Source: Pseudomonadota bacterium
GTDB taxonomy: Bacteria; Desulfobacterota; Syntrophobacteria; Syntrophobacterales; Syntrophobacteraceae
Assembly: GCA_023416335.1 (NCBI GenBank)
Contig: JAEZHY010000120.1
Location: 1 to 64,000, forward strand
Length of the DNA stretch: 64,000 bases
Reading direction: 5' to 3'
Within the stretch, counting starts at the first letter, position 1, and every line of letters starts with the position of its first letter. The notes under the pieces were generated by a model. It was not told the DNA's origin. It did not search any database and was given only the letters and a program-made list of their open reading frames with translations. This document shows, in pieces, positions 1 to 9,354 of this stretch. The translations under genes and the position numbers were made by a program.

Positions 1-2096
1 ACGAAGACCCGGCGTTCCTTATACTGCCGTGACAGTGTATCTGCGTCGTCCTTCGACAGCGACATGCTTTGAGCGCTGGAAGACATGGCCAGGAGTTCGC
101 GCTCCAGGGAATTCACCATTTCGTTTAACTGCTTCTGCTGCGCATCTTTCACGCTCTGACGGGTGAAGACGGCCCCTTTGAGGTAGGCTTTCCCGGTGTA
201 GCCTCCAGCCCTTTTTATGAGCGAAGAAAGTTTCTCGCCCTTTTGCAGCGGATAGTCTCCCGGGAAATTGACCTCACCGGATATGGTGACCTTCCTGTAG
301 ATATTCCAGTCGGGCACCGTTCGGATGAAAAGATAGTCGTCTTCCTGAAGCGCGATATTGCACTCGGGGTCTTCTGCCAGTGCCCTGGAGACATTGACAT
401 CAATTTGTTCGGTCTTCGGCCCCGTTTCGGACGGGCTCACCCTGGTCAGTTCGGCGCTGATCGTGGATGCGAACCGTCTCAACCCTCCTGCCAGCTTTAC
501 CAGGTCACAAACCGTCATATTTCGACGAAATTCGAAATCACCAGGCTTGTTGACGGCCCCTGCAATCCGCACTTTTTCCTTCTGGATCATGTCCCATTTA
601 TTGAAAATTGTCACCGCATCAAACGGCTGAAGCATGAGATCCTGGGATGGCTCCGTCCCGCTCATCGCCTTTTCAAGATTGAAGGTGAGGTACTCAAGAT
701 GGTTGTCGGGCGGCACCATTCTTTCGACCAATGCGCTTTCCATCAGGGTATCGGGGCTCAACTGCTCATGGGACGACAAAAGATTGCTGACCCGCATTCC
801 GGGTTTCCATTCATAATCGCCCGGCCTTCGGACATTGCCTTTGAGCGAGATTCTGTTTGAAACGAGGCTGATGGCGGAAAAAACTTTTACTATGTCTCCG
901 TTCATAAGTTGAATATCATTCTGGCCCTTAACCTTATCCAGGTCATTATCCAGAATGATTCTCGATGCGCGCTTGTAGACTCTCTCTACCTGGACTCTCG
1001 GCATATAGGCATCTGCTGTCGCACCTCCTGCCATCCTTATGGCGTCCGAAAGCTTCGCTTTGCCCTTCAACTCATAAATTGCCGGCCTGTCCACGCTGCC
1101 CGCTACACCGACGACTGGGCCTATAGGCGGAATGAAGATGACGTCCTCCGACTGCAGCCGGATATCCCTGCTTCTGTCGCCATTGAGCAACAGGTCATAG
1201 ACATCCAGGTGCGCGATTACTTCTCCGTCTCTTTTGATCTGTATATTCCGCAACGACCCCGTTTTGCTCGGCCCGCCGGCCGTTACCAACCCGTTGATGA
1301 CGCTCGTGAGCGAAGGCACCAGGTATACGCCCGAGTTTCGAGCATTTCCGACAACGTATATTCGGATCGACTTGAGTGACCCGAGAGACACATTCATGTC
1401 AAAATCCGTGTAGTACTTCGAAAATTCCTTGTGGAGAACAGCCTTCACCTGATTGAAGTTCAAGCCGGTTATCCCCAGGACGCCGACTTTGGGCAAAGTG
1501 ATGGTCCCGTCACGGTCAACGGTGATGTCCCAGTTGCCTTCGATGTTTCCCCATACGGCAACCTTGATCTGATCTCCGGGTCCCATCGTATACGCGGCAT
1601 CTACGGGAACACTCTGCACAGGCATGCCGGCCTGAGGACTGCCGATTATCAACGGACTGCCCGGACTGCCCTGAGTCAACTGTGGCGGAACCCGGAACAT
1701 TTCATAACCAAACTGCTTGATGTCGAAAGAAACCTGACCGGTCTTCCGGCCGGCGATGTAGTCCTCCAGATCGGAACTGGCGTCAGTACTTGCAGCGGCC
1801 TGAGGCCCGGGATTCGCAGCGGCAGCGGCCGGCTGCGACCCGGCATCCGGGGGCGACATCATCCCAACGGTATTGGGCAGAGTCTGGCCCTGCATGAACT
1901 GCCCAGGCTGTTGAGTGGACGGCGGCTGTCCCGGAATTGTCGGAATTCCCTGAGCCTGTATTAATGGAACCGTATTTTGCTGGGGTTGTCCCGAAGGGAC
2001 AGGGACAACCTGCATGGTCTGGGCAAAAGCAGAGACGGTAAAAAAGTACGTACAGAGTAACGAAACTGGAATTCTCAACCTGACGGCAAACCTCAT
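1..2096 (-). CDS. Polysaccharide export protein with several SLBB domains (3' end outside window)
   Basis: The frame is open from an ATG at 2096 to the window edge, giving at least 698 residues. The start has AGGAG six bases upstream. Residues 1-26 form a signal peptide ending near AFAQ. Residues 28-110 are rich in Pro, Gln, Gly and Ala. A Poly_export (Wza N-terminal type) domain follows from about residue 160 (MGPGDQIKVAVWGN), then repeated SLBB-like units, each with a pattern such as GNARNSGVYLVP, GSVDRPAIYELKG, GNVRRPGDYEWKP, GAVNKPGDFEF and GEVNFPGDYPL. The last visible part turns into a Gln/Lys-rich, probably coiled stretch. Family members sit in the outer membrane or periplasm and form the exit channel for capsule or exopolysaccharide. 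It is much longer than Wza (about 380 residues), like the multi-SLBB proteins of anaerobic Proteobacteria. The polymer exported cannot be told from this window. Confidence 0.88.
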   Translation of the reverse strand, partial: MRFAVRLRIPVSLLCTYFFTVSAFAQTMQVVPVPSGQPQQNTVPLIQAQGIPTIPGQPPSTQQPGQFMQGQTLPNTVGMMSPPDAGSQPAAAAANPGPQAAASTDASSDLEDYIAGRKTGQVSFDIKQFGYEMFRVPPQLTQGSPGSPLIIGSPQAGMPVQSVPVDAAYTMGPGDQIKVAVWGNIEGNWDITVDRDGTITLPKVGVLGITGLNFNQVKAVLHKEFSKYYTDFDMNVSLGSLKSIRIYVVGNARNSGVYLVPSLTSVINGLVTAGGPSKTGSLRNIQIKRDGEVIAHLDVYDLLLNGDRSRDIRLQSEDVIFIPPIGPVVGVAGSVDRPAIYELKGKAKLSDAIRMAGGATADAYMPRVQVERVYKRASRIILDNDLDKVKGQNDIQLMNGDIVKVFSAISLVSNRISLKGNVRRPGDYEWKPGMRVSNLLSSHEQLSPDTLMESALVERMVPPDNHLEYLTFNLEKAMSGTEPSQDLMLQPFDAVTIFNKWDMIQKEKVRIAGAVNKPGDFEFRRNMTVCDLVKLAGGLRRFASTISAELTRVSPSETGPKTEQIDVNVSRALAEDPECNIALQEDDYLFIRTVPDWNIYRKVTISGEVNFPGDYPLQKGEKLSSLIKRAGGYTGKAYLKGAVFTRQSVKDAQQKQLNEMVNSLERELLAMSSSAQSMSLSKDDADTLSRQYKERRVF

Positions 2097-2377
2097 TTGC
2101 TACTCCTGGCAAAGCAGTTCCCTTAAGGCTAAAGCTTGGAGAATTACTGAAAAAAACCTTGGAAATAAAAGTGGACTGTAAGGGTGATTACATACTCTGA
2201 ACTTTTGGTTCAGTATTGGGTATGCATGATAAGTAAGATAGCCTGGAGAAAAGTCAAGATGGGGAGGAAATGAAAGGTTATGCAGGGTTCCAAAAACACT
2301 CGTGCACCAACACTCAAATCAGACATCCGGTGTTTTGTGTAGAAGCTTTAATGGACTACGTAGTTTACAGTAGAGTA

Positions 2378-3202
2378 CTACAGGAATGCATTCCCGATCC
2401 AGGCATTCAGTATATCGCGGTAGCGCGGGTCTGAGACCGCAACGCGCGAGCCCCCGTCAGGCAACCCGCGAATTTCAACCTTATCATGGGCAAGCCAGTT
2501 GAGCACCTGGGAATAGACCTCATACTCGAGTTGCAATCCCCGGCCACGTATACTGTCTACTGTGTCTTCAGGCCATATGGGGTAAACAGCCTGCGCAACA
2601 ATAGGCCCCGTATCTTCACCTTCATCGACAAAGTGAACGGTAATGCCTCCCCACTTGCATCCGTAGCCTAAGGTATCCTCGTAGCCGTGCCTGCCCGGAA
2701 AACTCGGCAGCAGAGCCGGATGAATGTTTAGAATCCGCCAGGCGGCAGCTTCACCACCTCCGCTCTCCGCCTTCCGGCCTCCGTTAAAGTGACCGATGAA
2801 GTAAGGGGTAACCAGACGCATGAACCCGGCGAGGCAAACATAGTCGACGCCGTATGACTCGATGATGCGGATCAGTTCCTTTTCGGCAAGGACCAGCCCG
2901 TTCAAACGGGCAAGACGTTGAACGTAATCGGAATTCTTTAGAATCTTCTGCCGGGAATCGAGTTCTTCCAGCTCCGGAAGGACCTCGGAATCCAGCATCG
3001 CGGAGGCCGATATGGACTTGTAGTCCACGCAATATGCCGGAATATTGTGTTTGCGCGCTCTTTCAAGGCCTCCCGCTTCCGGACGGTCGCTCAGAACTAC
3101 GGCGATTTCGGCATCGAGCGTCCCCGCGAGGGACCTGTCTATCATAGCCTGCAGGTTGGTCCCGCCGCCTGAGACGAGCACGGCAATTCGTAACTTTTTC
3201 AT
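2378..3202 (-). CDS. purN: Phosphoribosylglycinamide formyltransferase, with insertions
   Basis: Transfers a formyl group from 10-formyl-tetrahydrofolate to GAR, the third step of purine synthesis, in the cytoplasm. The N-terminal phosphate-binding segment VSGGGTNLQA is present, and the catalytic residues of the family are visible: Asn159 and His161 in ILNIHPALLPSFPG, and Asp197 in DEGEDTGPI. At 274 residues it is about 60 longer than usual. The extra length lies at about residues 62-105 (a charged segment between the substrate-binding strands) and at 141-155 (a Gly/Glu/Ala-rich loop just before the NIHP motif). It is the last gene of the cooC-purH-purD-purQ-purN run. Start ATG at 3202. The identification is secure; the effect of the insertions is unknown. 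Confidence 0.93.
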   Translation of the reverse strand: MKKLRIAVLVSGGGTNLQAMIDRSLAGTLDAEIAVVLSDRPEAGGLERARKHNIPAYCVDYKSISASAMLDSEVLPELEELDSRQKILKNSDYVQRLARLNGLVLAEKELIRIIESYGVDYVCLAGFMRLVTPYFIGHFNGGRKAESGGGEAAAWRILNIHPALLPSFPGRHGYEDTLGYGCKWGGITVHFVDEGEDTGPIVAQAVYPIWPEDTVDSIRGRGLQLEYEVYSQVLNWLAHDKVEIRGLPDGGSRVAVSDPRYRDILNAWIGNAFL

Positions 3203-3603
3203 CGGAGTCTCTTATCGACCGGCGTTACTGCCGGAATTGGACACATTTCGTATTACTATCGGTAACTTTCTTGGTTTCTCAGCAAGAGCTTCATGCTGCC
3301 TGTTCGGTAACTCGTTTAATATCAAGCATTTAGGTGCCTTTTAGGCGAAGGAGGACTGAACGGCATTTTCGTGAATTTCGTACCTATGGCTCATCCCAAA
3401 GCCGATGGGCTGCGCTCCGAGGCTGTGTCGTAACCGACCGGGGAGGGCTGGTTTTCATCGACAACACGACTCAGTCTCTCCGCCCACCCATCCTACGACC
3501 CTATCCAATTATTTTCTTTCGTTATTTTCTTTCGTTATTTTCGTGTATTTCGTGGTTAAGGGTTTTGCTTTTGTATTTTGGTTGCGGCCCTGCTGCTCCA
3601 GGT
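3203..3603. repeat. Gene-free 400-bp stretch with a short tandem repeat
   Basis: No protein-like frame is convincing between purQ and purN. At 3509-3543 the 13-bp unit TTATTTTCTTTCG occurs twice in tandem, followed by a third partial unit, then the T-rich string TTCGTGTATTTCGTGGTT, a type of simple intergenic repeat. A 400-bp gap inside an otherwise tight purine run suggests that purN may be read from its own promoter or that an element once inserted here. Confidence 0.5.
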
Positions 3604-4413
3604 TTATTCAAAGAAATTGACCGCATTCCGGAAAATCCGGATACCGTCCCCTTCTTCCGGGATTGGGCGACCTTCCCGCTTGCATTTCTCTTTGAGCGCT
3701 GTCCAGTCGGGATGATTCGTGACGTGGTTGAAAGCCTCGGGGTGAGGCATAAGCCCGGCCACTCTTCCCGTCACGTCGCAGATTCCGGCAATATCGTCTA
3801 CCGAACCGTTGGGGTTGAACGGAAACAGGCCGCCGGCGACGCTCCCGTCGGGCACGGCGTACCGCAGGATTACCTGGTTCTGTTCCAAGAGTCGCTTCAC
3901 CACGGGATCTTCAGCGAAGAACTTTCCCTCGCCGTGCCGCACCGGCAGTTCCAATTTTTCTATCCCACGGGTCAGAACGCAATGCGATTTGGTATTTCCG
4001 GAAAGATGCACCCACTGGTCCCGAAAATTTCCGCAATCGTTGGCGATAAGGGCCACTTCGCGCTTCATTTCACCCGTCTTGAAGCCGGGTAGAATTCCAA
4101 GGTTCACAAGGACCTGGAATCCATTGCATATCCCGAGGGTGATTCCGCCGCGCTCGATGAACTCGGAGATTTCGTCCCGGAGCCTGTGTTTGAGGCGCAT
4201 AGCCATAATGACGCCCGCACCGTGGTCGTCCCCCCAGGAAAAACCTCCCCCGATTATGAATATCTGGTAGGAGCCGAGCGACTTCTCACGGGAAATAAGG
4301 CTGTTCAGGTGCACTCTTTCCGTCTGCGCCCCGGCAACCTCCAGCGCGTAAGCGGTTTCAACATCGCAATTCAGACCGAACCCGGTCATGACGAGAGCTT
4401 TTACGTTCCCCAT
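3604..4413 (-). CDS. purQ: FGAM synthase glutaminase subunit
   Basis: Class I glutamine amidotransferase that supplies ammonia to PurL for making formylglycinamidine ribonucleotide. The nucleophile is Cys96 in GITLGICNGFQ, and the His/Glu of the triad lie in GLMPHPEAF near residue 226. The glycine-rich oxyanion region GGGFSWGDDHGAG is present. The length of 269 fits the slightly long PurQ group found in anaerobes rather than the 225-residue Bacillus type. The start ATG at 4413 lies 19 bp after the purD stop, so the two are probably cotranscribed. PurL and PurS are not in the window. Confidence 0.92.
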   Translation of the reverse strand: MGNVKALVMTGFGLNCDVETAYALEVAGAQTERVHLNSLISREKSLGSYQIFIIGGGFSWGDDHGAGVIMAMRLKHRLRDEISEFIERGGITLGICNGFQVLVNLGILPGFKTGEMKREVALIANDCGNFRDQWVHLSGNTKSHCVLTRGIEKLELPVRHGEGKFFAEDPVVKRLLEQNQVILRYAVPDGSVAGGLFPFNPNGSVDDIAGICDVTGRVAGLMPHPEAFNHVTNHPDWTALKEKCKREGRPIPEEGDGIRIFRNAVNFFE

Positions 4414-4432
4414 AACTGCCGCTTTCTAATGA

Positions 4433-5728
4433 TTATTCCAGACCGATGTCTTTCCTGTAATAGAGGCCCTCGAAATGGACTCTTTCCATTTCGGCAAGGG
4501 CGACTTCTCTTGCTTCTTTCAGGGTCGATCCCGAACTGATGATGCAGAGCACCCGGCCTCCGGTCGTGATAAGCTGCCCTTCAGAGTTAACCTCGGTTCC
4601 CGAATGGAAGACCAGGCAGCCGTTGCCGATATCGTCCACGCCCGTTATCGGCAGGCCTATTTTGTACCTGTCCGGATACCCCTTGTACCAGCCCTTTTTG
4701 CCCTTCGTGAGCCCGCTTGTGGCAATCAGGCACAGCCGGTAGTTCGGGTCCCATTCCGGTTTTATTTGAGCAAGCTTTCCCTGCAGGATTGCCTCGCTCA
4801 CGTCAACCAGATCGGTTTTGAGACGCGGCAGGATGACCTGGGCTTCGGGATCTCCCAGGCGTATGTTGATTTCGAGAACATACGGGGTCACTTCCGACCC
4901 TTCCTCAACCAGCATAAGGCCAAGGTAAAGAATCCCGCGGTAAAGGATTCCGTACTTCTCGCGAACTCCCGTGATGAGCGGTTCCGCAACACGGGTCATG
5001 ATCGTCTTTACCAGGGAGTCCGTCAGCCACGGATGAGGCGAATAGGAACCCATCCCTCCGGTGTTCTTGCCTTCGTCGTTTTCCCTCGCCCGCTTGTAGT
5101 CCTGGGCGGCAACCATCGGAACGATGCTGTATCCGTCCGTGAAGCAGAAGAACGAAAGCTCGCGGCCGTAGAGCCTTTTTTCGATATCCACCCGTTCCCC
5201 GGCATCGCCGAAGACACGATCTTCCATGATCGATGCGATTGCATCTTCAGCATCCTTCACCGACTCGCAAACCAGGGATCCCTTACCGGCCGCGAGGCCG
5301 TCAGCCTTGACGACGACCGGATAGCCGATATTGCGCACGTAATCCCGAGCTTTCTCCGGATCGTAGAAATTCTCGAATTCCGGTACCGGAATCCCGAGTT
5401 CGCGCATCATGGTCTTGGCGTCGCACTTGCTCGATTCCAGCCTGCTGGCCGCCTTGTTAGGTCCTATAATGGGCAGGCCACGTGATTCGAACAGGTCCAC
5501 GATACCGGCGGAAAGCGGTTTTTCCGGTCCGACGAAAGTAAGATCGATCTTTTCCTTTTCTGCGAAAGCAGCCATCTCTTCGATGGTTTTCAAATTCACG
5601 CAGGTTGCCGTCCGGGCGATTCCTGCATTTCCATGGGCGACATAAACCTGATCCACTCGCGGGCTCTGGGTGAACTTCCACGCAATGGCATGATCTCTGC
5701 CGCCGGTTCCTACTACCAGTACCTTCAT
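4433..5728 (-). CDS. purD: Phosphoribosylamine-glycine ligase
   Basis: Makes GAR from phosphoribosylamine, glycine and ATP, the second step of purine synthesis. It begins MKVLVVGTGGRDHAIAW, close to the family GGREHA motif. The ATP-grasp centre follows with GYPVVVKADGLAAGKG near residues 135-150, and the metal-binding segment EINIRLGDPEAQ near residue 288. Length 431 is normal. It lies 24 bp downstream of purH and 19 bp upstream of purQ, which supports one operon. Nothing odd was seen. Confidence 0.95.
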   Translation of the reverse strand: MKVLVVGTGGRDHAIAWKFTQSPRVDQVYVAHGNAGIARTATCVNLKTIEEMAAFAEKEKIDLTFVGPEKPLSAGIVDLFESRGLPIIGPNKAASRLESSKCDAKTMMRELGIPVPEFENFYDPEKARDYVRNIGYPVVVKADGLAAGKGSLVCESVKDAEDAIASIMEDRVFGDAGERVDIEKRLYGRELSFFCFTDGYSIVPMVAAQDYKRARENDEGKNTGGMGSYSPHPWLTDSLVKTIMTRVAEPLITGVREKYGILYRGILYLGLMLVEEGSEVTPYVLEINIRLGDPEAQVILPRLKTDLVDVSEAILQGKLAQIKPEWDPNYRLCLIATSGLTKGKKGWYKGYPDRYKIGLPITGVDDIGNGCLVFHSGTEVNSEGQLITTGGRVLCIISSGSTLKEAREVALAEMERVHFEGLYYRKDIGLE

Positions 5729-5752
5729 TCAGCCGCTCTCATTTCTCGAAGA

Positions 5753-6355
5753 TTATTTGCCGCTCACGATATCGGTCAGGTATTCGCAAATGTTCCCGTC
5801 GTAGGTATGCGTCGTGCAAAACGCTTTGCAGGCGAGCCGAAGACTGGTCTTACGGGAGATATTCCCTTTCAGCCGGCGCAGTTCCTCCAGGATCGCGGGA
5901 TAGTCGGCCGAATCGGTAACGACCGCGACAAACTTGTTGTTCTTTGCTGCAGCTCTAATGAGGGTCGGACCGCCGATATCGATGTTTTCGATTGCTTCTT
6001 CCAGGGTGCAGCCGGGTTTGGCAACAGTCTTGGCAAACGCGTAGAGATTCACGACAACCATGTCTATCGGCTCGATCCCGTGCTTTTTCATAGTCGAAGC
6101 ATGGGCCTCGTTGTCGCGGATCCCGAGTATCCCCCCGTGAATCTTGGGATGAAGGGTCTTTACCCTTCCGTCGAGCATTTCAGGGAAACCGGTGAAATCA
6201 GAGACTTCGGTTATGTCCACTCCGCCTTCGCGAAGGGCCTTAGCAGTTCCGCCCGTCGAAAGCATATGAACATTCAGCTCCTGCAGCCCTTTTCCAAAAT
6301 CGACCAGACCGCTTTTATCCGTTACGCTCAATATTGCGCGGCGAACAGGGAACAT
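5753..6355 (-). CDS. purH: IMP cyclohydrolase, stand-alone domain
   Basis: Closes the purine ring (FAICAR to IMP). The 200-residue product corresponds only to the N-terminal, MGS-like half of bifunctional Pur[44 protein letters not shown] and VVNLYAF are all recognisable. The C-terminal AICAR formyltransferase half is absent, not truncated: the frame ends cleanly and purD follows after 24 bp. The formyltransferase must be encoded elsewhere. Split arrangements of this kind are known in Desulfovibrio relatives. The start is placed at the ATG at 6355 because AAGGAGG lies just upstream; an earlier ATG at 6406 has no such site. Confidence 0.92.
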   Translation of the reverse strand: MFPVRRAILSVTDKSGLVDFGKGLQELNVHMLSTGGTAKALREGGVDITEVSDFTGFPEMLDGRVKTLHPKIHGGILGIRDNEAHASTMKKHGIEPIDMVVVNLYAFAKTVAKPGCTLEEAIENIDIGGPTLIRAAAKNNKFVAVVTDSADYPAILEELRRLKGNISRKTSLRLACKAFCTTHTYDGNICEYLTDIVSGK

Positions 6356-6402
6356 TTCTTCCTCCTTTTTTCCTTTGCATTCACAACCTTCAAATGGAAG
6401 GA

Positions 6403-7158
6403 TCAATTCCGATTGCCGACAACCCTGTCGAAAAATCCTTCCGCCGTTTTGACGACAAGAGCTTCGTCAGGCAGAGTTACGGTGGGCTTGCCTTCCAGAT
6501 CGAATTTTGCAAGCAGGGGATCGGCGGGTAGACAGACGATTTTGTCTTTCCCAAATATGCGAAGGACTTCTTCCGGCCAGGCCTCGGGTTCCTCGCGGAT
6601 CTGGTTGATCACAAGGATGGTTTGAGAAACATGCATGGGAAGAGTCTTCACCAGTTCGGCAATCCGGCATGCGGCAGAAAGCCCACGCCTGCTCGGATCG
6701 GAAACAAGAACCAGAAGATCTATATCCTTCTGAGTCAGACGGCTGAAATGCTCCATTCCAGCCTCATTGTCAATAACAATATACTCATAGTTCCTGATCA
6801 GGCGATCGATCAGGCTGCTCAGCAGATTGTTCGCGGCGCAGTAGCAACCCGGCCCTTCCGGCCTTCCCATGGCAATCAGGTCGAATCCTTCGCCCTCAAC
6901 CAGCGCCTGCTCCATTTTCATTTCCATGAAAATGTCTTTTGTCATTCCCACGGGAACGTTAGTCTTCATCTCTTCGCGCGCATCGGAAAGGCTCGATTCC
7001 AGGGTTACACCCAGGACATCGTTCAGGTTTGAGTTGGAATCGGCATCGATGGCCAGAAGAGGTTTCATTCCATGATTTAACATATACCGGATAAGGAGAC
7101 CTGCGACCGTCGTCTTACCGGTCCCGCCCTTACCCCCAAACGCTACAGCGTAACCCAA
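6403..7158 (-). CDS. CooC-type nickel-insertion/maturation P-loop ATPase
   Basis: A 251-residue MinD/ParA-like ATPase. The deviant Walker A motif [12 protein letters not shown] lies at the very N-terminus, followed by [17 protein letters not shown]. The segment [12 protein letters not shown] carries the Cys-x-Cys pair typical of CooC proteins, which mature Ni-Fe carbon monoxide dehydrogenases. The start is inferred to be TTG at 7158, since GGAGG lies six bases before it and the conserved first residues follow directly; an upstream frame to 7248 is not family-like. It heads the purine run 47 bp before purH. No CO dehydrogenase gene is visible, so its client is unknown. Confidence 0.83.
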   Translation of the reverse strand: MGYAVAFGGKGGTGKTTVAGLLIRYMLNHGMKPLLAIDADSNSNLNDVLGVTLESSLSDAREEMKTNVPVGMTKDIFMEMKMEQALVEGEGFDLIAMGRPEGPGCYCAANNLLSSLIDRLIRNYEYIVIDNEAGMEHFSRLTQKDIDLLVLVSDPSRRGLSAACRIAELVKTLPMHVSQTILVINQIREEPEAWPEEVLRIFGKDKIVCLPADPLLAKFDLEGKPTVTLPDEALVVKTAEGFFDRVVGNRN

Positions 7159-7372
7159 GTGAGTCCTCCACAAATGACGTTCCGGGCCTGGCGAGAGGGT
7201 GCCCGGACTAAAACGGGAAGCTGAAAATTCTCCCGTTTTTGAAAGCATATTGATAACATAACGGGAAAGTTTTATAAAGCCTCCATCCGGGTGAAATAAT
7301 TGTATTTACCTCTTGCATCCTAACCCTATCTTTCCCATACGGAAGATTCATCCGATTCAAGAAAAGGTCTTT

Positions 7373-7858
7373 ATGAGCCTTGGGAAACTGACGCTTCCTC
7401 TCATAATCGGTTTTCTGCTGTTTTTCGGCGCTCCCCAGATTGCCGGGGCCACCCAGTTTCACCCGCCCGAAGAGGGTGTCTATGCGCACCAGATCGGACA
7501 CGTCGTTTTCATAATCTCAATGGGAATTCTCATTTACTGGCTTCGCCGAAGAGGCCTCACCAGGGAATCCGGTTGGAAATGCATCCAGTATTCCGCTCTT
7601 TTTTTCATTCTCTGGAATATAGACGCCGCCGTCGTGCATCAACTCGAAGATCGCGAAGATCTTTTCGAAATCCTCCAGGCAGGCCAGTGGAATCGCTGGA
7701 TTCACGTACTCGGTGACCATCAGAGTCTCAGCCTGCTTTATTACATCGGCAGACTGGACCATCTGCTGTGCGTGCCGGCCATCTTCCTTCTTTATATCGG
7801 GCTCAGAAACCTGCTCAGGAATCCCGGGAAGGCCGGGTTTCCGGAACAGCGCGTATGA
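7373..7858 (+). CDS. Small His-rich membrane protein coupled to a sensor kinase
   Basis: A 161-residue protein with an N-terminal hydrophobic signal or anchor (LPLIIGFLLFFGAPQIAGA) and about three further membrane segments (near 44-62, 76-92 and 125-150). Conserved-looking histidines sit at membrane edges: AHQIGHVVF, AAVVHQLED, HVLGDHQSL and GRLDHLLCV. Such spacing would suit binding of haem, a quinone or a metal, but this is inference. The stop overlaps the next start (ATGA at 7855-7858), so it is translationally coupled to the kinase and is probably its input subunit. Start ATG 7373 follows AAAAGG. No family name is claimed. Confidence 0.75.
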   Translation: MSLGKLTLPLIIGFLLFFGAPQIAGATQFHPPEEGVYAHQIGHVVFIISMGILIYWLRRRGLTRESGWKCIQYSALFFILWNIDAAVVHQLEDREDLFEILQAGQWNRWIHVLGDHQSLSLLYYIGRLDHLLCVPAIFLLYIGLRNLLRNPGKAGFPEQRV

Positions 7859-9354
7859 ACCTTCCTCTCTTTCCCATATGGCTCATAGAGGTCGTCGGTT
7901 CGGCGCTGATGATCGTCCTGTCCTTCATGTGCGTATCGATAGCCAGGCAGCTTCGCGGGAAAGATCCCGACAACGTGGTCTGGACGTATCTCCTGTGGGT
8001 CTCATACGCTCTTGCCGGATTCGCCATCTCCCGCTCCGCCGGTCATTTTCTGAAACTGCTTCTCCAGGGCACCGGCTTTGGCACGGTATGGGAAGTGATA
8101 AGGCCGTACAGCGGCTCGATCAATACTTTGGCATTTTTCGTTGTGGCATCGATAACCCTGTTTTTCGAGCGCATCTGGAAAATCTACCAGCAAATCTCAA
8201 AGGACCGCGCCGAACTCAGAAAAACCCATGGTGAACTTCTTTTCCTCAACCGCGAACTTGAAAACCTTATCGCAGCAAGAACTTTGGAGCTGCGAACATC
8301 AGAACGCAAATACCGCCGAATCTTCGAGGTTTCTCTCGATCTCATGGCGGTCGTTTCGCCGGAAGGCCGGCTGCTCGACATAAACCCCGCCGGGATGCAG
8401 ATGCTTGGCGTCGCCGGTCCGGGCGACACGATGTCCAAATACTTCCAGTCTTCGCAGGACTGGGAGAGCCTGCTCACAGCCTTGCGCAAAGACGGATTCA
8501 CACCCGACTCGGAAGTCCAGCTCTGCAAGCATAACAAAACCACCTTCAACACCATTATGAATGCGGCCGCCGAAAAAGATCCGGACGGAAATATCACGTC
8601 CATTCAGATCATGGCGAAAGACATCTCCGAGCGAAAAGCAATGGAGCAGCAATTGCTTTTGGCAGACAAGCTCGCTTCCATCGGACAGCTCGCAGCCGGG
8701 ATTGCCCACGAGATCAATAACCCTCTCGGCATTATCCTCGGCTATACCCAGTTGCTCCTGAGAAAAGATGAGGAAGGCAGCCAGATTCACGCCGACCACA
8801 AGACGATCGAAAAGGCTGCCCGGGTGTGCAAAACCATCATCAGCGACCTTCTCAGCTTTGCTCGCAGCGCCCCAACCAGGAAAGGTACCGGGCACATTCA
8901 TGACGCTTTCAAAGAACTGCTGAGCGTCATCCAGCACCAGTTCGAACTCGACGGCATAGAAGTCACCCGCGATTTTGACCCCGACCTGCCCGTTATGGCA
9001 ATGGATGAAGGGAAGATCAAACAGGTTCTGATGAACCTGCTGATGAACGCAAAACAGGCTATCGGCAAAAAAGGCCGCATCGACATCAGTACACGATACG
9101 ATCCTGAGCACTCCAGAGCCATAATAACCGTGCGCGACAGCGGGTGTGGAATCGAAGGGGAATCTCTTCCTCGAATTTTCGATCCGTTCTTCACCACCAA
9201 ACCGACCGGCGAGGGCACGGGCCTGGGCCTTTCAGTCAGCTATGGCATCGTCAAAGACCATGGGGGAGACATCCTCGTCGAAAGCGAACCGGGAAAAGGT
9301 ACGACCTTCACTGTCATCCTTCCCGTTACTTTTGAGAGAATCGCAAAAACATGA
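7855..9354 (+). CDS. Membrane-bound PAS sensor histidine kinase
   Basis: A 499-residue kinase. Residues 1-120 hold about four membrane segments that resemble a continuation of the preceding small membrane protein. A coiled linker (about 120-150) leads to a PAS domain (about 155-265, [18 protein letters not shown]). The HisKA box is [12 protein letters not shown] near residue 283, and the ATPase domain shows [17 protein letters not shown] and GTGLGLS. This is the NtrB-like kinase type that pairs with NtrC-like regulators. Both ends overlap its neighbours by ATGA, so the three genes 7373-10772 form one coupled unit. The signal is unknown. Confidence 0.9.
   Translation: MNLPLFPIWLIEVVGSALMIVLSFMCVSIARQLRGKDPDNVVWTYLLWVSYALAGFAISRSAGHFLKLLLQGTGFGTVWEVIRPYSGSINTLAFFVVASITLFFERIWKIYQQISKDRAELRKTHGELLFLNRELENLIAARTLELRTSERKYRRIFEVSLDLMAVVSPEGRLLDINPAGMQMLGVAGPGDTMSKYFQSSQDWESLLTALRKDGFTPDSEVQLCKHNKTTFNTIMNAAAEKDPDGNITSIQIMAKDISERKAMEQQLLLADKLASIGQLAAGIAHEINNPLGIILGYTQLLLRKDEEGSQIHADHKTIEKAARVCKTIISDLLSFARSAPTRKGTGHIHDAFKELLSVIQHQFELDGIEVTRDFDPDLPVMAMDEGKIKQVLMNLLMNAKQAIGKKGRIDISTRYDPEHSRAIITVRDSGCGIEGESLPRIFDPFFTTKPTGEGTGLGLSVSYGIVKDHGGDILVESEPGKGTTFTVILPVTFERIAKT

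Noticed and set aside
4475..5485. 336-residue open frame on the plus strand opposite purD
   Set aside because: It mirrors the codon pattern of purD; the composition is His/Arg-rich without family motifs, so it is an antisense shadow.
5633..6625. 330-residue open frame on the plus strand opposite purH and cooC
   Set aside because: It runs across two well-supported genes on the other strand and shows no protein family features.
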